64,000 nt of DNA, taken from NCBI RefSeq assembly GCF_035222485.1, contig NC_085920.1, positions 7,922,001-7,986,000 on the forward strand, given 5' to 3'. The notes below the pieces were generated by a model. It was not told the origin of the DNA. It did no database searches and saw nothing but the letters and a program-made list of their open reading frames with translations. The number at the start of each line of letters is the position of its first letter. Position 1 is the first letter of the stretch. This DNA comes from Podospora pseudoanserina (lineage: Eukaryota; Ascomycota; Sordariomycetes; Sordariales; Podosporaceae). Shown here one piece after another: positions 33,945 to 46,780 of this stretch. The position numbers and the translations under genes are program-made.

Positions 33945-36900
33945 ATTTGTAAAATCGGCGTGTCTGTCTAGAACATTAGTCTCGCGGTCTGATATGCATT
34001 ATCAAGGTTGAGTCAGATTGGTGAGAGCAGATAGCCAGAGGGGACTCCCGTCACCCAACTTTCAAAACAACAATATGATTGTGATGCATGAGACACGGCC
34101 CACGTGGGCATCAGAGAGACGTTCCAACCAGCAGACGTACCTAGAATGATGATAGTTCGGGTCTGAATGATGGATTGGTCGTGAGGGGATGGGTCTGAGA
34201 TGGGGAGTTATGTACCCAGAGCTAGGTTGAGGGCAGCACTGCTGTCGTTGCTTGATCCTTCAAGGATGTCGATGGGATCGTTCGCTGTTGTGAGACAGTC
34301 GTCGGTCCGCTGAGCTGGATCGAGATGACGTCTTTTGACTTGCCGCACCGGTCCGTCGAGGAAACTGCTAGTGGAAGGAGTGACGAGAAAAGAATGCGTG
34401 ACGATACTTGTCGTCGTCCACAACCAGGGTTCACGAGTACCGCAGTAGCCACAGGATTCCGAGGTCGCCCTAACACCAAACGACAGCGCCGCCGTCAAGA
34501 GAGGTGTTGATGTTTTGGTTTGGGAAGGAGTGGAAAGTCGCCAAATCGAGCAGGGCACAAAAGTCGAAAAAGTCGAGAGACCAGAGATGGCGAACAGTTG
34601 GTAAGGAGTGGACTGAAGTAAAACTTCAAAAGGAGTGTTGGGGGAAGAAGAGAAGGTGAGGAAATGGTTGTGGGAAGGATGCAGTCCACGGGTCACACCA
34701 GAGAAGAAAAGGTGAAGAGTTGAAAGGTGAGAATCGAGAAAGGAAGGGTGGTGTTCTTAGCAGCCGGCAACGGGTGGGGCCCAAGCTGGAGCGTCAGGTT
34801 GAGGGGATCAGAATCCAGGGTGCTGGTCCCGGCTTCTTGGCCCCCTTCAGACGTCACCTTAATTTTCTTGAATGCGGGGCGGACGGAGTGGAAATATCAC
34901 GACCACGCCGCAGTTCTCAAGCAAACAAGCGGACCAGGGGAGGGGTTGATGCATCAACGGCACCAAGGGTTGGTTTTCAGGTGTGTGTCCAGATGTGAAG
35001 TTGGGTTTTGCTCACAAGGTAGGTTTCTTTACCAGACGATAGCGTCAGCGGTCGTTGACTTTTGGAACAGGAAAATTGCAGTGCGAAGTCCAATTCTATT
35101 ATACTCGAACTACATCCACAACCGCGCAACGCAGCAGCAGCGGGTATCCTGTGATGCCTTTCCAGGCTGCCGGCTGGGTCGCTGGGTTTCTCGGTCTTCT
35201 CAGGTGGTGTCACGTCAACTAGACAATTGGCTCCAAAACACAGGGAGCTGTCGTCCCATGTTTCTGATCAGGGCCGTTCATCGAGCCCTCGGTTTGATAG
35301 CCGCACTCCTCGAGACCCTTCTGGCCCAAAGTCTAGAGCCAATCAAATCGCTGTTCCTGAGGAGTGCCTTGCAGGACTTGGCGGGGTAGCTTGCAATTAC
35401 CGGGGCTAACCTGGGTGCCCAGAGATTGGGAGAGCCAATGGACACAACGGCGGTAACCCCCGCCTGTCTGAAACGACGCTAACAGCGGGTGGAGACCTTG
35501 ACGAAATTCACCACTGCTCCCCCTGAGAAACTCCATCGACAAGCGTACGATCATGTTGCATTGTTAGGGTTGATAGGATCGTGCCGTCCAAAGCCTTAAC
35601 ATGACTCGATCGACGCCAGCATGTGTCGCAACACCAAACGATGTTTTATCAAGTTCTGAGATAATACAGTGCTTTCTATGATATTCGTGTATTGAATCTG
35701 TTAAGTTCCCGGTGGGGAAAAAACAAAACATATCCCCTGGTCTCAATCATCACCATCTGTCTGGATTGTATCCGATTCTGACAGGATCAGACTTGCGAAG
35801 CACAACCTCGAATCCTGCAGTGCAGGAATTTTGCTACGATACCCCCGGGCCACTTTTTATGCCGCTTCTGTGTAGTTGCAAACCTGGAGAGTCCTGGAGA
35901 GTCTGGATCGAGTTCCCTACTAGGTCGGCATACCTAGCAAATTTGCAAGATCGGAAACTAGATCTCTTGGGGCATGAGCTCGGTGTTTGAGAGCAGATTG
36001 CACATCCGGGTTTTTGAGGATTTTGAGCAAAATTTCATCATCTTTGCCATTCGTGCCTTCCACTTCCAGATATACCCCGCGGGGAGCAGGCACAGGGCGG
36101 CAAACGCCCACATTTAAGGGGGGTCGATCACCGTTGGTCCAACTGCGGCCAGATTGTCGTGCGAGGAAGACGCGCAGGGGTTTCCCTACCGGTGGTTATG
36201 ATATCCATGAAGGAAATCGGTCTCTAGCAACCGGCAACTTCATGCTCCTTCTGGTGTGGCTCTCTCCTGCGACGGGAGTGTGTATATTCGATTCTGGTGT
36301 CCGGGAAGTCTGGTTAAAGTATAAAACATTGCAACGTGGTGTGTGCGCCTCATCGACATAGCTGCTGATCCAGAAGATCGCTCCCATTTTCAGACCACAG
36401 TATACCAAAGACAAAGCTGCAGATTATGTGCGTATTCGACCCCGCAAAACCTTAATGACCTCTAAATGGAGGTCGATATTCTACCCTTGAATCCGAAGAG
36501 GCCATCGGGATCTTTTCTGGCGGGGTTTCTCGTTTTCGTCTCAGACTTCAGAGTCGGCAAAGTTTCCGTCACGGAACGTGAGCCGCCGACTGCCTGCCTG
36601 CCTGCCTGATGCTCCCAGCTGTCCGTTGGTGACAGCCTCCTATATTTTGGAAGACGATGTTTGTCGCACAGCAGCGCATCCTTTTGCCACTATTTTACGC
36701 GTACCCCTGAGGAACGGGTGCAAGAATGTGGCCCATGAAGACCTTGGGGGCGACTTGCTCATGGTGGCCGAGATGGCTTTTGACCTGGCCCGTGGTGCCC
36801 GTCTCCATCGGCCTCGACAGTGCTGTCCGCGACCATGACCACTTCATGTCCATAAAACCGACCACAAAATGAAGGATATCTCCCCTATCACTCCACTCTC

Positions 36901-38869
36901 CGTTCGGTGCCACATGTTGGGTCTGGGGAAGCAAAGCCCCATGACTGACGAGATGCCAATTTGATCGACCAGATGATGCCCTGCTTGTCTGACTGTTACG
37001 CGAGAACTGATGTGGAAGTTGTTCCGAGTGACTCAATAATAGCATACATATTTTTGTCCGAGGCACCGTTCATACCCACCGCATGGGTCATGCCGGATGG
37101 GGATTTCCAGCAAGTTTAAATCGCTGCGGTAGATTGAGACCATCAACCCGTCATTGTGATCCCTGGTTGGAGAGGGGTCTTGCTGCAAGAAGGCCTACCT
37201 ACGCCATCAAAATGTGGTTTTTTTGCTGCCGAATTCTTTACATCAAAAAACCCTCATTGAAACATGCCCAACTTCCAGTCTCCGAGACAGATGAGTGGAT
37301 GACCACCTATGATCACTTGTTATTGTATGGTCGGTTTCTCTCGGGATATTGGGTGAGTAGCCTGCAGGTGTCCTTGTTTTGCATATATTAATCTCCTTGC
37401 AATGGCCGACTCAAACTACATGATTGCTGCCATAGCCTGTCAAGGGTAGTGAGCACAAGACCACAACATATACCGCCGTCGTCCAGTTGAATGAAGGCAA
37501 GTGCTGACAGACCAGGCAAGGCCTCCGAGACATTGAAGGACATCATGGCAGGCTGAGTTGAGGATTAGAACACCAGTTCCCTAGGTTAAGACATTGTCAT
37601 CAAGACATGGCTGATTCACGCCGCTCAACTCCGGTTTCGCTATGCCAGCAATCAGGTCGCCAAAATGTGTCGCGGCTTTCCTGTCCACCTTTCTCAACTT
37701 GAGATCCCTATATCCAGGGAATACTCCGTTCATCTGGTCACTCATACACATCATGACCGAATATGTCCAAAGATATGGTGGTCAGAGTGTACCAAACGAA
37801 GTACAGAGCCCGGGAGCATTCTCCTCCGAACTCAGTGCGGAGAACCTCCAGCCTCTAATAGTGCTAGGTGCTATTTCGAGCCCTTTCCGTACCTTGGTCA
37901 CAGTCACAGTCGCATTTTCACGTTTTGTGACCAGTCGTCGACGTTGTTGGTCGTGAATGAGAGAAGCTCGGCTCGGAGATATCGCCCCGCGAGTTCTGGT
38001 CATCATGGAGAACTGAGCTCAATCTCTGTAAAAGTTCCCTTTGACTGGTGCTGCGAACGTAGTCACAGTTGCGTGTGTGGCTGCCATGGCAACACAGGGG
38101 GGACCTTTAGTGTAATATGATCGTTCTTGTCATCGAGGTTCGCGTAAGCTGTTAATGGTACACATTAAAACATTACGTGTCCACGACGAGCACGAGCAGA
38201 TCTTCCACTTGCTGAATAGTTGATGAAATGGCCCGGAAAGTGTTGGCCCAGGAGAAGTCATTGTGGATCTAACTACGCGGCTGTTCGTGTTTGTGTGAAA
38301 CATCGACTTTCCTGAATTGACGCAAAATATGAACAGGAGTGGTTTATGAGACAAACATACTGGATGGCAGACAGCAGCGGGTTTAGCTGCGCCCCATTTC
38401 CGACGTGAAAGACCGCCAACGTCCCTGGGTATGACGAATGAGGCTGAGACCCAATCCGCTTGAATGTGTACTGCTCTGGAGGCAGACAGCTTGGTGCAAG
38501 CCTCTTCATCATGACTCTTCAGAGAGCTACCACAAGATTCCACGTACCCCGAAGTCTTGCCTCGACGGAGAGAATGAAACACAACCTTGTCTCGGCGTGC
38601 CTTGCCCCACTGCCCCTGCAACTGTTCTCAGTCAAGACAAAATAGCGAGTGAATGATATACGCAGAATACGCAGAAGGACAGTCAACCGCGAAACTCTGG
38701 ACAAACTTTAGATTCACCTTCCTCCTGTCGTGTGCTGGGTTTCTACTATATACAGAGCCCAGACGTGTGCATCCATCTATCCCCCATATCAAGACAGGTA
38801 GGTAAAGAAAGAAGAGCTCGCCACATCCTTCAAGCGCAGACAGAAAGCCCCTTAGAATTCCACCCAGGC
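33945..38869. other. 4.9-kb gene-poor region
   Basis: This is the longest stretch without a supported gene. It begins with the promoter of the CAP gene and ends at the 3' end of the NDUFA8 gene. A short CTGC microsatellite lies at about 36590-36608. Open frames (the longest 220 codons at 34727-35389) have non-ATG starts or poor composition and no recognisable motif. I see no transposon protein, tRNA or rRNA. Old decayed elements or long non-coding transcripts could be present but cannot be shown. Confidence 0.4.
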
Positions 38870-39687
38870 TTAGGAGGACTGGGACTTCTCAGCAATGAAT
38901 GGCTTCTCCCACGCCGGGACCGGTGAGTGGGCATAGATCTGCTTCTGTCTGAGGTGGACGGGTGTTGACTGCTTGGGCTGGTCAGGAATGACCTTCTCGA
39001 GCTTCTGTTAATCATGAACATGTGGGTTAGCTTGCGACATCGTCCGGTGGGTGATATATGTGACTGGGCTCGGTTCCAGGGACATGACGCACCAGGTTGT
39101 CGAAAACACACTTGTTCAGCTTCCACTCATCGGGGCGGCACTGCCAAAGCTGATGGTTGTTGTTCTCGAGACATGTCCAGTGGGCGCGAAATTGCTCCAG
39201 GCATGACTTGTTGATATCCTCGATGCTGGTGATCAATCGTATCTGTCAGCTCTCATGGCCTCTTCCTGCAATGTGTCGTTGTCGAAATCCAGCATGAATC
39301 CATTCCCCTAAGCCAGAAATCCAACAAGGGGCACGTACACGCTCCGGGCGCATCTGGTGACCCGCCGCCCCTCCTTCAGGCACTCAAACTCGCCCTTTCC
39401 GGGGTTCTCAGTCTTGCATTGCATGTAGTCATCATTGTAGTCCTTGCACCGCGCGCCGATGAAGAAAGCAGCCGAGAGAAGAGGGGCAGAGCTGGCGCCG
39501 ACCTCCTTGACTTTGGGGATCGAATCTGGCAGCGGCGTCGGGTCGATGAGGATCTGCTGGTTGAAGCTATCGATTATGTCAGTGATTCCGTGCTCCAGGG
39601 CGCTGCTTCCCCTCAATCACACCAATTGGTGAACTGGGGCTTAGAAGCCGTCACAAAGCACACGTACGTGGGTTTTCTGGCTGCCAT
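38870..39687 (-). CDS. NADH:ubiquinone oxidoreductase subunit NDUFA8 (NUO-20.8/19 kDa)
   Basis: Four exons (39687-39668, 39566-39339, 39225-39093, 39004-38870) join in phase to 171 residues, the family length. The protein begins MAARKPTFNQQILIDPTPLP and carries ASSAPLLSAAFFIGARC. The Cys-rich CHCH-type pattern continues through KDYNDDYMQC, FECLKEGRRVTRC, NKSCLEQFRAHWTC and LWQCRPDEWKLNKC. It ends with the conserved KLEKVIPDQP segment. This accessory subunit is imported to the intermembrane space by the Mia40 pathway and sits on the membrane arm of complex I. The first exon holds only 20 coding bases. The join ..RCARSVIEDINKSC.. across intron 2 matches the family exactly. Confidence 0.93.
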
Positions 39688-40196
39688 CTTGACGGTGTTG
39701 GCGGGCCTAACTTGGCTGCGAAGCTATGAGTGTTTTGGAGCTCTGGCGATGCTTGGAGTTGCTGGAGGTTCGGCTTCCTGACGTGTGGGTCCCACCCGCT
39801 GGTGGATGATTGGCTTTACCAAGGTGAGGCGCCCTGCCCGCACGGTGAGGACCCACTGGAAACGCGGTCTGCGCCAGTGAGCAACGTAGAAAGCCTGGGC
39901 CAGCTTTTGATGGAGCTCAGTTTTTGAAGGCTGCAAGCCGAACAAAACATTCAACCACTCCATATCCGACAAAGTCCGACAGCAACTTTACGCATCTTAT
40001 CCCTTCTTCATCAGTTGCTTGCGACAAGGCCACAGGAAATAAAAAGTACAAGCTAGACAACTATAATTGCATCTCCGGCGCGCATCCCTCCCGGTCAATA
40101 CTCCTCGTCGCCGTTTGTTTTCGGTCCCTCGATTTGCGACCTTCCGTTTGTCTCCCTACCTTACGCGTTCCATTCGACCAGATATATCACTTTTCG
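39688..40196. other. Divergent promoter region NDUFA8 / nup57
   Basis: A 0.5-kb gap between two divergently transcribed genes. No gene is supported. Confidence 0.45.
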
Positions 40197-41380
40197 ATGT
40201 TTTCAACCGCCACTAAGCCCGCGGGGCAGAACATCTTCGGTAATAGCATGTTTGCGCAACCAGCTGCCAGTGTAAGAAGAGTCCCGTCTCTCAACGAACG
40301 GGCGTGATGCTAATTCGACGGTAGCAACAGCAGCAGCAACAGCAGCAGGCGCAACCACAAGCGCAACAACAAGCACCTTTGGCGCTAGGGCAGACTTTGA
40401 CCAACTCGACCCAACAGTTGGGCAGCTCAATATGGCAACCTGGGAGCCAGACAAACTGTATGTTTTGCTTCTTATCACCCAACCTATCACTCCTTACTAC
40501 ATGATTGTGTGATGTTCCGTGCTAACCAGTGCCATTTGTTCGCCGAACCAGTTCAGAAGCCAATTCCTGATCAGATCAAGCTCATCACCGAGAAATGGGA
40601 CCCCTCGAACCCCAACTGCGTTTTCCGCACCTATCTCTACAACAAGGTTGACGAGCACGCTGTACCACACTACCACCCCGGTCCTCAGGACGACCCCAAG
40701 GAATGGGACGAGGCTCTTCGTAACAAGCCTGCGGCCAACTTCATGCCCGTTCTCTGCGCTGGCTTCCCAGCTATCGTTGCGCGCCTAACGTTGCAACGAA
40801 GGGCCCTTGCCGAGTTCAACAACAAGCTCCATGCCATCAACGCCAGCTTAGACGCGATTCTTTCTCGTCACGATTTGGAGCACTCTGTTCGTGCGCTCAA
40901 TGCGCGGAGGAAGCATGCGGAGCAGAGCAGGCGTTGCTTGGTTTTGGCCGCCAAGGTCCAGATTCTGCGCAACAGGGGTTACGCGCTTTCTGGCGATGAG
41001 GATCAGCTCAAGCAGAAGCTTCAGAAGATCGACAAGGACCTGCAGGACCCTGCTTTGAGCGCGCGGTTGGAGGAGTTGTGGAGCCGTCTTATCATTCTCA
41101 GGCAGTATGCCGACAGCCTCAAGGACGAGATCAACAAGCCTGGCGCTCTTGAAAATGGGGGCTTGAGCGAGGATGTGGAGGCAAAGGCGAAGAAGGTTGG
41201 TGTTTTCCCATCGCAAAGCAACTTTGAAACCCCAGGGCTAACAGTGCTGTTTAGATCCTCGAAGACTACGACAAGCAACTTCAGCACCTTAGAAAGCAGG
41301 TTGAGGAAGCCAAGAAGGACTTTGACGAGTGGGAAAAGGAACACAAGCCAGCACCGGCTCCGTCAAAGAAGGCACGCTAG
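40197..41380 (+). CDS. nup57: Nucleoporin Nup57 (Nup54 family)
   Basis: Four exons (40197-40271, 40325-40457, 40552-41195, 41255-41380) encode 325 residues. After a short N-terminus (MFSTATKPAGQNIFGNSMFA) comes a Gln-rich tract from a CAG/CAA repeat at 40325-40375. The Nup54/Nup57 alpha/beta and coiled-coil region follows: LITEKWDPSNPNCVFRTYLYN, then HDLEHSVRALNARRKHAEQS, and long heptads to the end. Nup57 forms the central transport channel complex with Nsp1 and Nup49 in the nuclear pore. The N-terminus is unusually short in FG motifs (only IFG is seen), so an unrecognised upstream exon is possible. Intron joins are in phase; the last intron uses a GTTGGT donor. Confidence 0.87.
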
Positions 41381-42052
41381 TCACATGCTACACCTGAATC
41401 GGCGAGGCTTACGACACGGTTTCACTAGGCTGTGTTGGTTTTCCAGTCTAGGGGCTCTATTGCATACTTCAACACGCAAGGAAGTAGGGAAAAAATAGGA
41501 CGAGACCTGGGCAGCACGGCGAAGGCGTTGGTGTGGATACGGATCTTTCGTAGAGTGTTGGTACTCAAAATTAGGGCATAATATTCGCCTTGTCATCATG
41601 AATCTATGGACCCCTCGTGACTGTTTATGCTTTTTGATTTCCTTCTCATTTTTGCCTGCAATTGCGAGGTATGTCCGTGATCTTTTGACTGGGAGCTGAG
41701 CTTTCAACAAACGCCTTGCCATGGAAGCCGCCAGATGGTTTTCAGCCTATGCCAGAGACGCCGGCGGCTGGCTCCTGTTGGCCCTCTGGAAACGATCCCA
41801 CTCACAATCCTCACAAAGAAAGAGCAGGCGCCGTGCCTAGTGTCACCGTCTATCGGATGGCTACCCCTTACCACATGCAAGTGGTCAAGCGAGTAAGCCT
41901 GCCTTCCCTGCTCTAGTTCCCAGACAACACCCACTACTCTATTGTTGGTACAGGGCGTTTATACATGGCCTGGTCGTCACGGTGGTGGTATTTGATATAT
42001 CGCAATACGTGACCAACAGGCTGTGGCAGGCATATCGAGTGTCTTAGACCGT
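41381..42052. other. Convergent intergenic region nup57 / tom5
   Basis: The 3' flanks of two genes. No supported gene. Confidence 0.45.
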
Positions 42053-42340
42053 TTAGAAGACCTTGGAGACGGCATCGATGACGAAGGGGGCTGTACAAGG
42101 GGGCAAAGGTTAGAATCACCCAACCAGCCGGGGGAAGATAGAGATTTGGAATTTCATACAGAGGTAGAGAGCAGCGGCTGTGGCGATGACCCGCTGGATG
42201 GTGAAGGTGGCCTCCGCCTCGGCGGCGCGAAGCTCGGCCTCGGAGATTTGTGGGGGCACTGTTTCGATTATTTGTTAGAATTTTTGGAAGGCGGTGAGAT
42301 CTTGGAGGAGAGGGGGAGACAGTGACGTACAACCGAACAT
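42053..42340 (-). CDS. tom5: Mitochondrial import receptor subunit Tom5
   Basis: A tiny three-exon gene (42340-42331, 42258-42160, 42090-42053) encoding 48 residues. The protein begins MFGLPPQISEAELRAAEAEA, followed by TFTIQRVIATAAALYLSPFV and a short end IDAVSKVF. The start MFGxP, the SEAE acidic helix, and a single C-terminal membrane segment containing the SP pair match fungal and yeast Tom5. Tom5 is a tail-anchored small subunit of the TOM complex in the mitochondrial outer membrane; it helps hand preproteins to Tom40. All three introns-exon joins keep phase (donors GTACGT and GTATGA, acceptors AACAG and TACAG). The gene is too short for ordinary ORF scans. Confidence 0.87.
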
Positions 42341-43470
42341 TTTGGATTCTGTGAAGGGGTTGTGGTGGTTATTTGTGTTTCGTGGTGGGAGGACGAGGTG
42401 GCCGGTGACGATGGTGTCGATTGGGTGCTGCGATAGGAATTGATTTTATTTTCTTTCTTCTGGGAACCTTGAAAGCTCAAACTTCGGATCCGGGTTCAAA
42501 GTCTGTGGATCAAGATCCAGTGTTTTGACTTTTCAGGCTTTTTGCTTGAATTCTGACCCCACGATGGCAGTTTGAAAGAACTTGGCGGTCGGTAAACTTT
42601 TTTTTTCATGACGCCATCCCTAGTTCGGCAATCGGGCTTGAGGGCGGATGACAGCGGCGCGAGCACTGGCACCGCCTGCCCGGTGCAGAAGGTGGGCTTG
42701 GCATTGCGGCTCGGAATGGTACCCGGAGTACAATTACCTAAGACAACACCATATGCAACGAACATGCAAAGCCGGTGAACCAGTCGGAGCGTTATCAGGA
42801 GGCCCCTAACCGAGAATACCCGACTGCCACCGCCCTTCCCTTGAAACTGGCATACAAACAACTGCTCCAGACTCCAGGGCCGTGGTTGATACTGGGGACC
42901 GATAACGGTGGGGGGTGAGTGGACTGTCCTGGGGACTGGGGACCTCGGAGGGTGACAGTATGACTGGATAAGGGCTGCCATTGACTTTAAAGTTTGCCGC
43001 TTCTTCTTGCTCCTTATCTCTCTTACTTGTCCCGTATCTGTCGTAGGTTGGGAATTCCAGTTTCTTTCAGCGAGTTTTCACCAGTCTAGCAGACAATCGC
43101 ATATAGACCGGTTTGCCGCCTTGACGTCAACCTGGCTCGGGATTGTTCGTGGACTGCCGTTAAGACCGACCCTATCTAAGCGCCATTGGACTGCCTCCCA
43201 CGTCGTACTTCTTACTTTTTTTCCCCCCGTATTTTTTCATATTCTCCTCATCCCTTGCGCCAGCAATACACGTCGGTGTCTACGGCCACACACGGCATCT
43301 TTGTGTGCCACTGAGCATTCAGGGTACAACCTTAACAATCCTTGGCCAGAAGTCTTTGTTCTGGACGGACGCGCGCTCTTGCGCCGCCATATCGACTTGT
43401 CCGGCCGTCATTGACACCTGGGCCCGATTGAATCTCACCGAGGTCTCGAAGCTCTTGTTCTCCGGTCACA
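42341..43470. other. Divergent intergenic region between tom5 and glycine dehydrogenase
   Basis: About 1.1 kb with promoters of both genes. A 135-codon open frame at 43007-43414 has no domain features and lies where the glycine dehydrogenase 5' leader is expected. Confidence 0.45.
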
Positions 43471-46400
43471 ATGGCTTCCAGACAGCAGATGGCGCACCTG
43501 CGCAAGGTACCAGGTGCTTTGCTCCACGCTTCCCGAGCTTCAAGACCACTTTTGCGACCTCGCATTTCAACTGCTTGCTCTACTCCCAAGGCACTCGCAC
43601 GATGGGAGAGCACCACGAGCGCTGCCTGGGAAAGCCCGAAACCGACCCTCCAGACACCCGAGTTCCATAGACTGCCCGACCTGTTTCCTATCAATGAGAG
43701 CTTCACCAAACGGCATATCGGCCCGGACGATCAGGGCGTGCAGGAGATGCTCCAGGCTCTTTCGCCCCCTGTCAAGTCGCTTGACGAATTCGTGGAGCAA
43801 GTCATACCCGCGGATATCCGGTCAACCAGGGAGTTGTTTGTGACTGAGGGAAAGCAGTCTGAGAGCGAAACCATGTCGAGGGAGGGTCTCCAGGAATGGG
43901 AGGTTCAGAAGATCGCACAGGACATTGCTGGGACTCCCAACAAGTCGGAGAGATACTTCATTGGCGAAGGATACTACGGCACTTTGGTCCCTGAAGTAAT
44001 CAAGCGCAATGTGCTCGAGAGCCCGGCTTGGTACACCAGTTATACGCCATACCAACCCGAGATCAGCCAGGGCCGTCTCGAGTCCCTGCTCAACTTTCAG
44101 ACCTTGGTGACTGATCTGACAGCTCTCCCGGTTGCCAATGCTAGTTTGCTGGACGAGGGAACTGCGGCAGCCGAAGCGATGGCTATCTCCCTGAACTCGT
44201 TGCCTACGTCGAGGCAGAAGCTGAAAGGAAAGACGTTTGTTGTCTCCAAGTCAACTCATCCTGCGACAATCAAGGTGTTGTGCGGACGTGCTGAAGCGTT
44301 GGGGGTCGAGGTCGCCATTATGGACGTTAACGAGTCCACGCTCGCCAGCCTGCAGGAGTTGGGCGATAACTTGGTCGGTGTCATGCTCCAGTACCCTGAT
44401 AGGTTCGGTAACGCTGCCGACTTCCGATCGATTGCCGATGCCGTTCACAAGCAAGGCGCGCTCCTCAGTGTCGGAACAGACCTGCTCGCACTTACTCTCT
44501 TAACCCCACCGGGCGAACTCGGTGCTGATATCGTGTTTGGAAACTCGCAAAGATTCGGTGTACCCTTCGGATCGGGAGGACCCCATGCTGCTTTCTTTGC
44601 CGTGCAGGAGAAGCTCAAGAGGAAGATGCCCGGTCGTCTTGTCGGCGTATCCAAGGATCGTCTCGGTGGTCGTGCTCTTCGTCTGGCCTTGCAGACACGA
44701 GAACAGCATATCAGGAGAGAGAAGGCTACCAGCAATGTCTGCACTGCTCAAGCTTTGCTCGCCAACATGGCCGCATTTTACGCAGTTTACCACGGCCCTG
44801 AAGGTCTGAAGCGGATTGCTGAGAGATGCAACCTTGCTGCACGGGTTATTTGGGCGGCCGCTAGACGCTATGGCTATGAAGCCCAGGAGCCGATTTTCGA
44901 CAAAGTTACCATCGACTTGCCAAACATGGCTGATAAGTTTTACCGTTTCGCAAAGGAGACTGGGGTCTACGTCAAACCAGTCGGCGAGAGCAAGGTTGCT
45001 ATCAGCCTGGATGAGACGGTCACGGAGGAGGATTTGACCAGACTTGTCCAGATTCTTGGTGACTTCCGTTCCTATCTGGTGCAGCAGTCGGCAAACTCTG
45101 GAGAGGATTATGCTTCCACTGTCAAGAGCTTGCTCGAGGAGCAGTCCGTCAGAACTGCCAACATACCCGAGACGTTGAAGAGGACCTCCCCGTACCTGAC
45201 ACATCCCGTCTTCAACAGCCACCACTCCGAGACAGAGATGCTCCGCTACATCCACCACCTTCAGTCCAAGGATCTCTCCCTGGTGCACTCCATGATTCCT
45301 CTGGGCTCATGCACCATGAAGCTGAACGGTAGCGCTGAAATGTCGCTCATCACCCTGCCAGGCTTTGCCAATGTTCATCCTGGACGTTTGAAGCAGAACA
45401 TCAAGGCGCAGCCGATTTACACTATCATCTACGAGCTTGAGGAGCAGTTGAAGAGCATCACAGGCATGGATGGTGTGAGTTTGCAGCCAAACTCGGGTGC
45501 TCAGGGCGAGTACGCAGGTTTGCGGATTATCCGTAGCTACCTCGACTCTCAGCGCGGCCCTGACGATCCTGTCCGTGACATCTGCTTGATTCCTGTTTCG
45601 GCCCACGGCACGAATCCGGCGTCAGCAGCTATGGCGGGCATGCGTGTTGTCCCCATCAAGTGCGACACTAAGACGGGCAACTTGGATCTCGAGGACCTTC
45701 GGGCCAAGTGTGAGCAGCACTCCAAGCAGATTGGTGCCATTATGATCACCTACCCCAGCACCTTCGGTGTTTTCGAGCCGCAAATCAAGGAGGTCTGCAA
45801 CATCATCCATTCCCATGGTGGCCAGGTGTACATGGACGGCGCCAACATGAACGCTCAGATCGGCCTTTGCAGCCCTGGTGAGATTGGCGCAGATGTGTGC
45901 CATCTCAACCTGCACAAGACTTTCTGCATTCCCCACGGCGGTGGTGGCCCAGGTGTCGGCCCTGTCTGCGTCAAGAAGCATCTGGGTCCTCACCTTCCCA
46001 TTTCTACGCTCCACAACTACCCCAACCATACCACAACGCAGGTGACCAGTGCGCCATTTGGAAGCGCCGGTATCCTCCCCATCAGCTGGTCGTACATTGC
46101 TCTCATGGGCGCCGCCGGCCTCAAGAAGGCCACCCAGGTCGGCCTTCTCAACGCCAACTATCTCCTCGCCAAGCTCAAGCCCCACTACTCGATTTTGTAC
46201 ACCAACGAACACGGCAGATGCGCCCACGAGTTCATCCTGGACGTCCGGCCTTTCCAGGCCACCGCCGGCATCGAGGCGATCGACATCGCGAAGCGCCTGC
46301 AGGATTATGGCTTCCACGCTCCCACCATGAGCTGGCCCGTGGCCAACACCCTCATGATTGAACCTACCGAGTCCGAGTCCAAGGAGGAGCTTGACCGCTT

Positions 46401-46780
46401 CGTCGATGCTCTTGTCAGCATTCGCGAGGAGATTCGTGAGATTGAGGAGGGCAAGGCCCCGCGTGAGGGCAACGTCTTGAAGATGGCGCCTCATCCCATG
46501 GTGGATATCATTGGCGGCGATGGTGAGGAGGGAAGCAAGTGGGATAGGCCTTATAGCCGCACCAAGGCTGCCTACCCGCTGCCTTGGCTCAAGGAGAAGA
46601 AGTTCTGGCCTAGTGTGGCGAGAATTAACGATAGTAAGTGACTTCTTGCCGTGTTATGGCATCGGTCTCAAGTACGCTGACATATTTCTAGCTTACGGAG
46701 ATACCAACCTTTTCTGCACCTGCCCTCCTGTTGAGGACACGACGGGCGGTAATCTGTCTTCTGTTCAGACTTCTCAATAG
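43471..46780 (+). CDS. gcv2: Glycine dehydrogenase (decarboxylating), P protein, mitochondrial
   Basis: Two exons (43471-46633, 46692-46780) encode 1083 residues, the normal eukaryotic length. A basic presequence (MASRQQMAHLRKVPGALLHA, rich in Arg and Ser) targets mitochondria. The mature start is near FTKRHIGPDDQGVQEML. The duplicated PLP fold follows; the active Lys lies in NLHKTFCIPHGGGGPG, preceded by YMDGANMNAQIGL. Both halves keep glycine-rich phosphate-binding loops (RFGVPFGSGGPHAAF; PSTFGVFE region). The enzyme decarboxylates glycine and passes the aminomethyl group to the H protein in the glycine cleavage system. The last exon adds 30 codons with ..YGDTNLFCTCPPVED, the conserved C-terminal region. 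Confidence 0.96.

Noticed and set aside
34727-35389. 220-codon open frame in the gene-poor region
   Set aside because: It overlaps another frame of similar size, lacks domain features, and has no coding-like composition.
43007-43414. 135-codon open frame upstream of glycine dehydrogenase
   Set aside because: It has no recognisable domain and lies in the expected promoter and 5' leader.
44500-46494. Long antisense frames opposite glycine dehydrogenase
   Set aside because: Shadows of a strongly codon-biased gene; no domain-like sequence.
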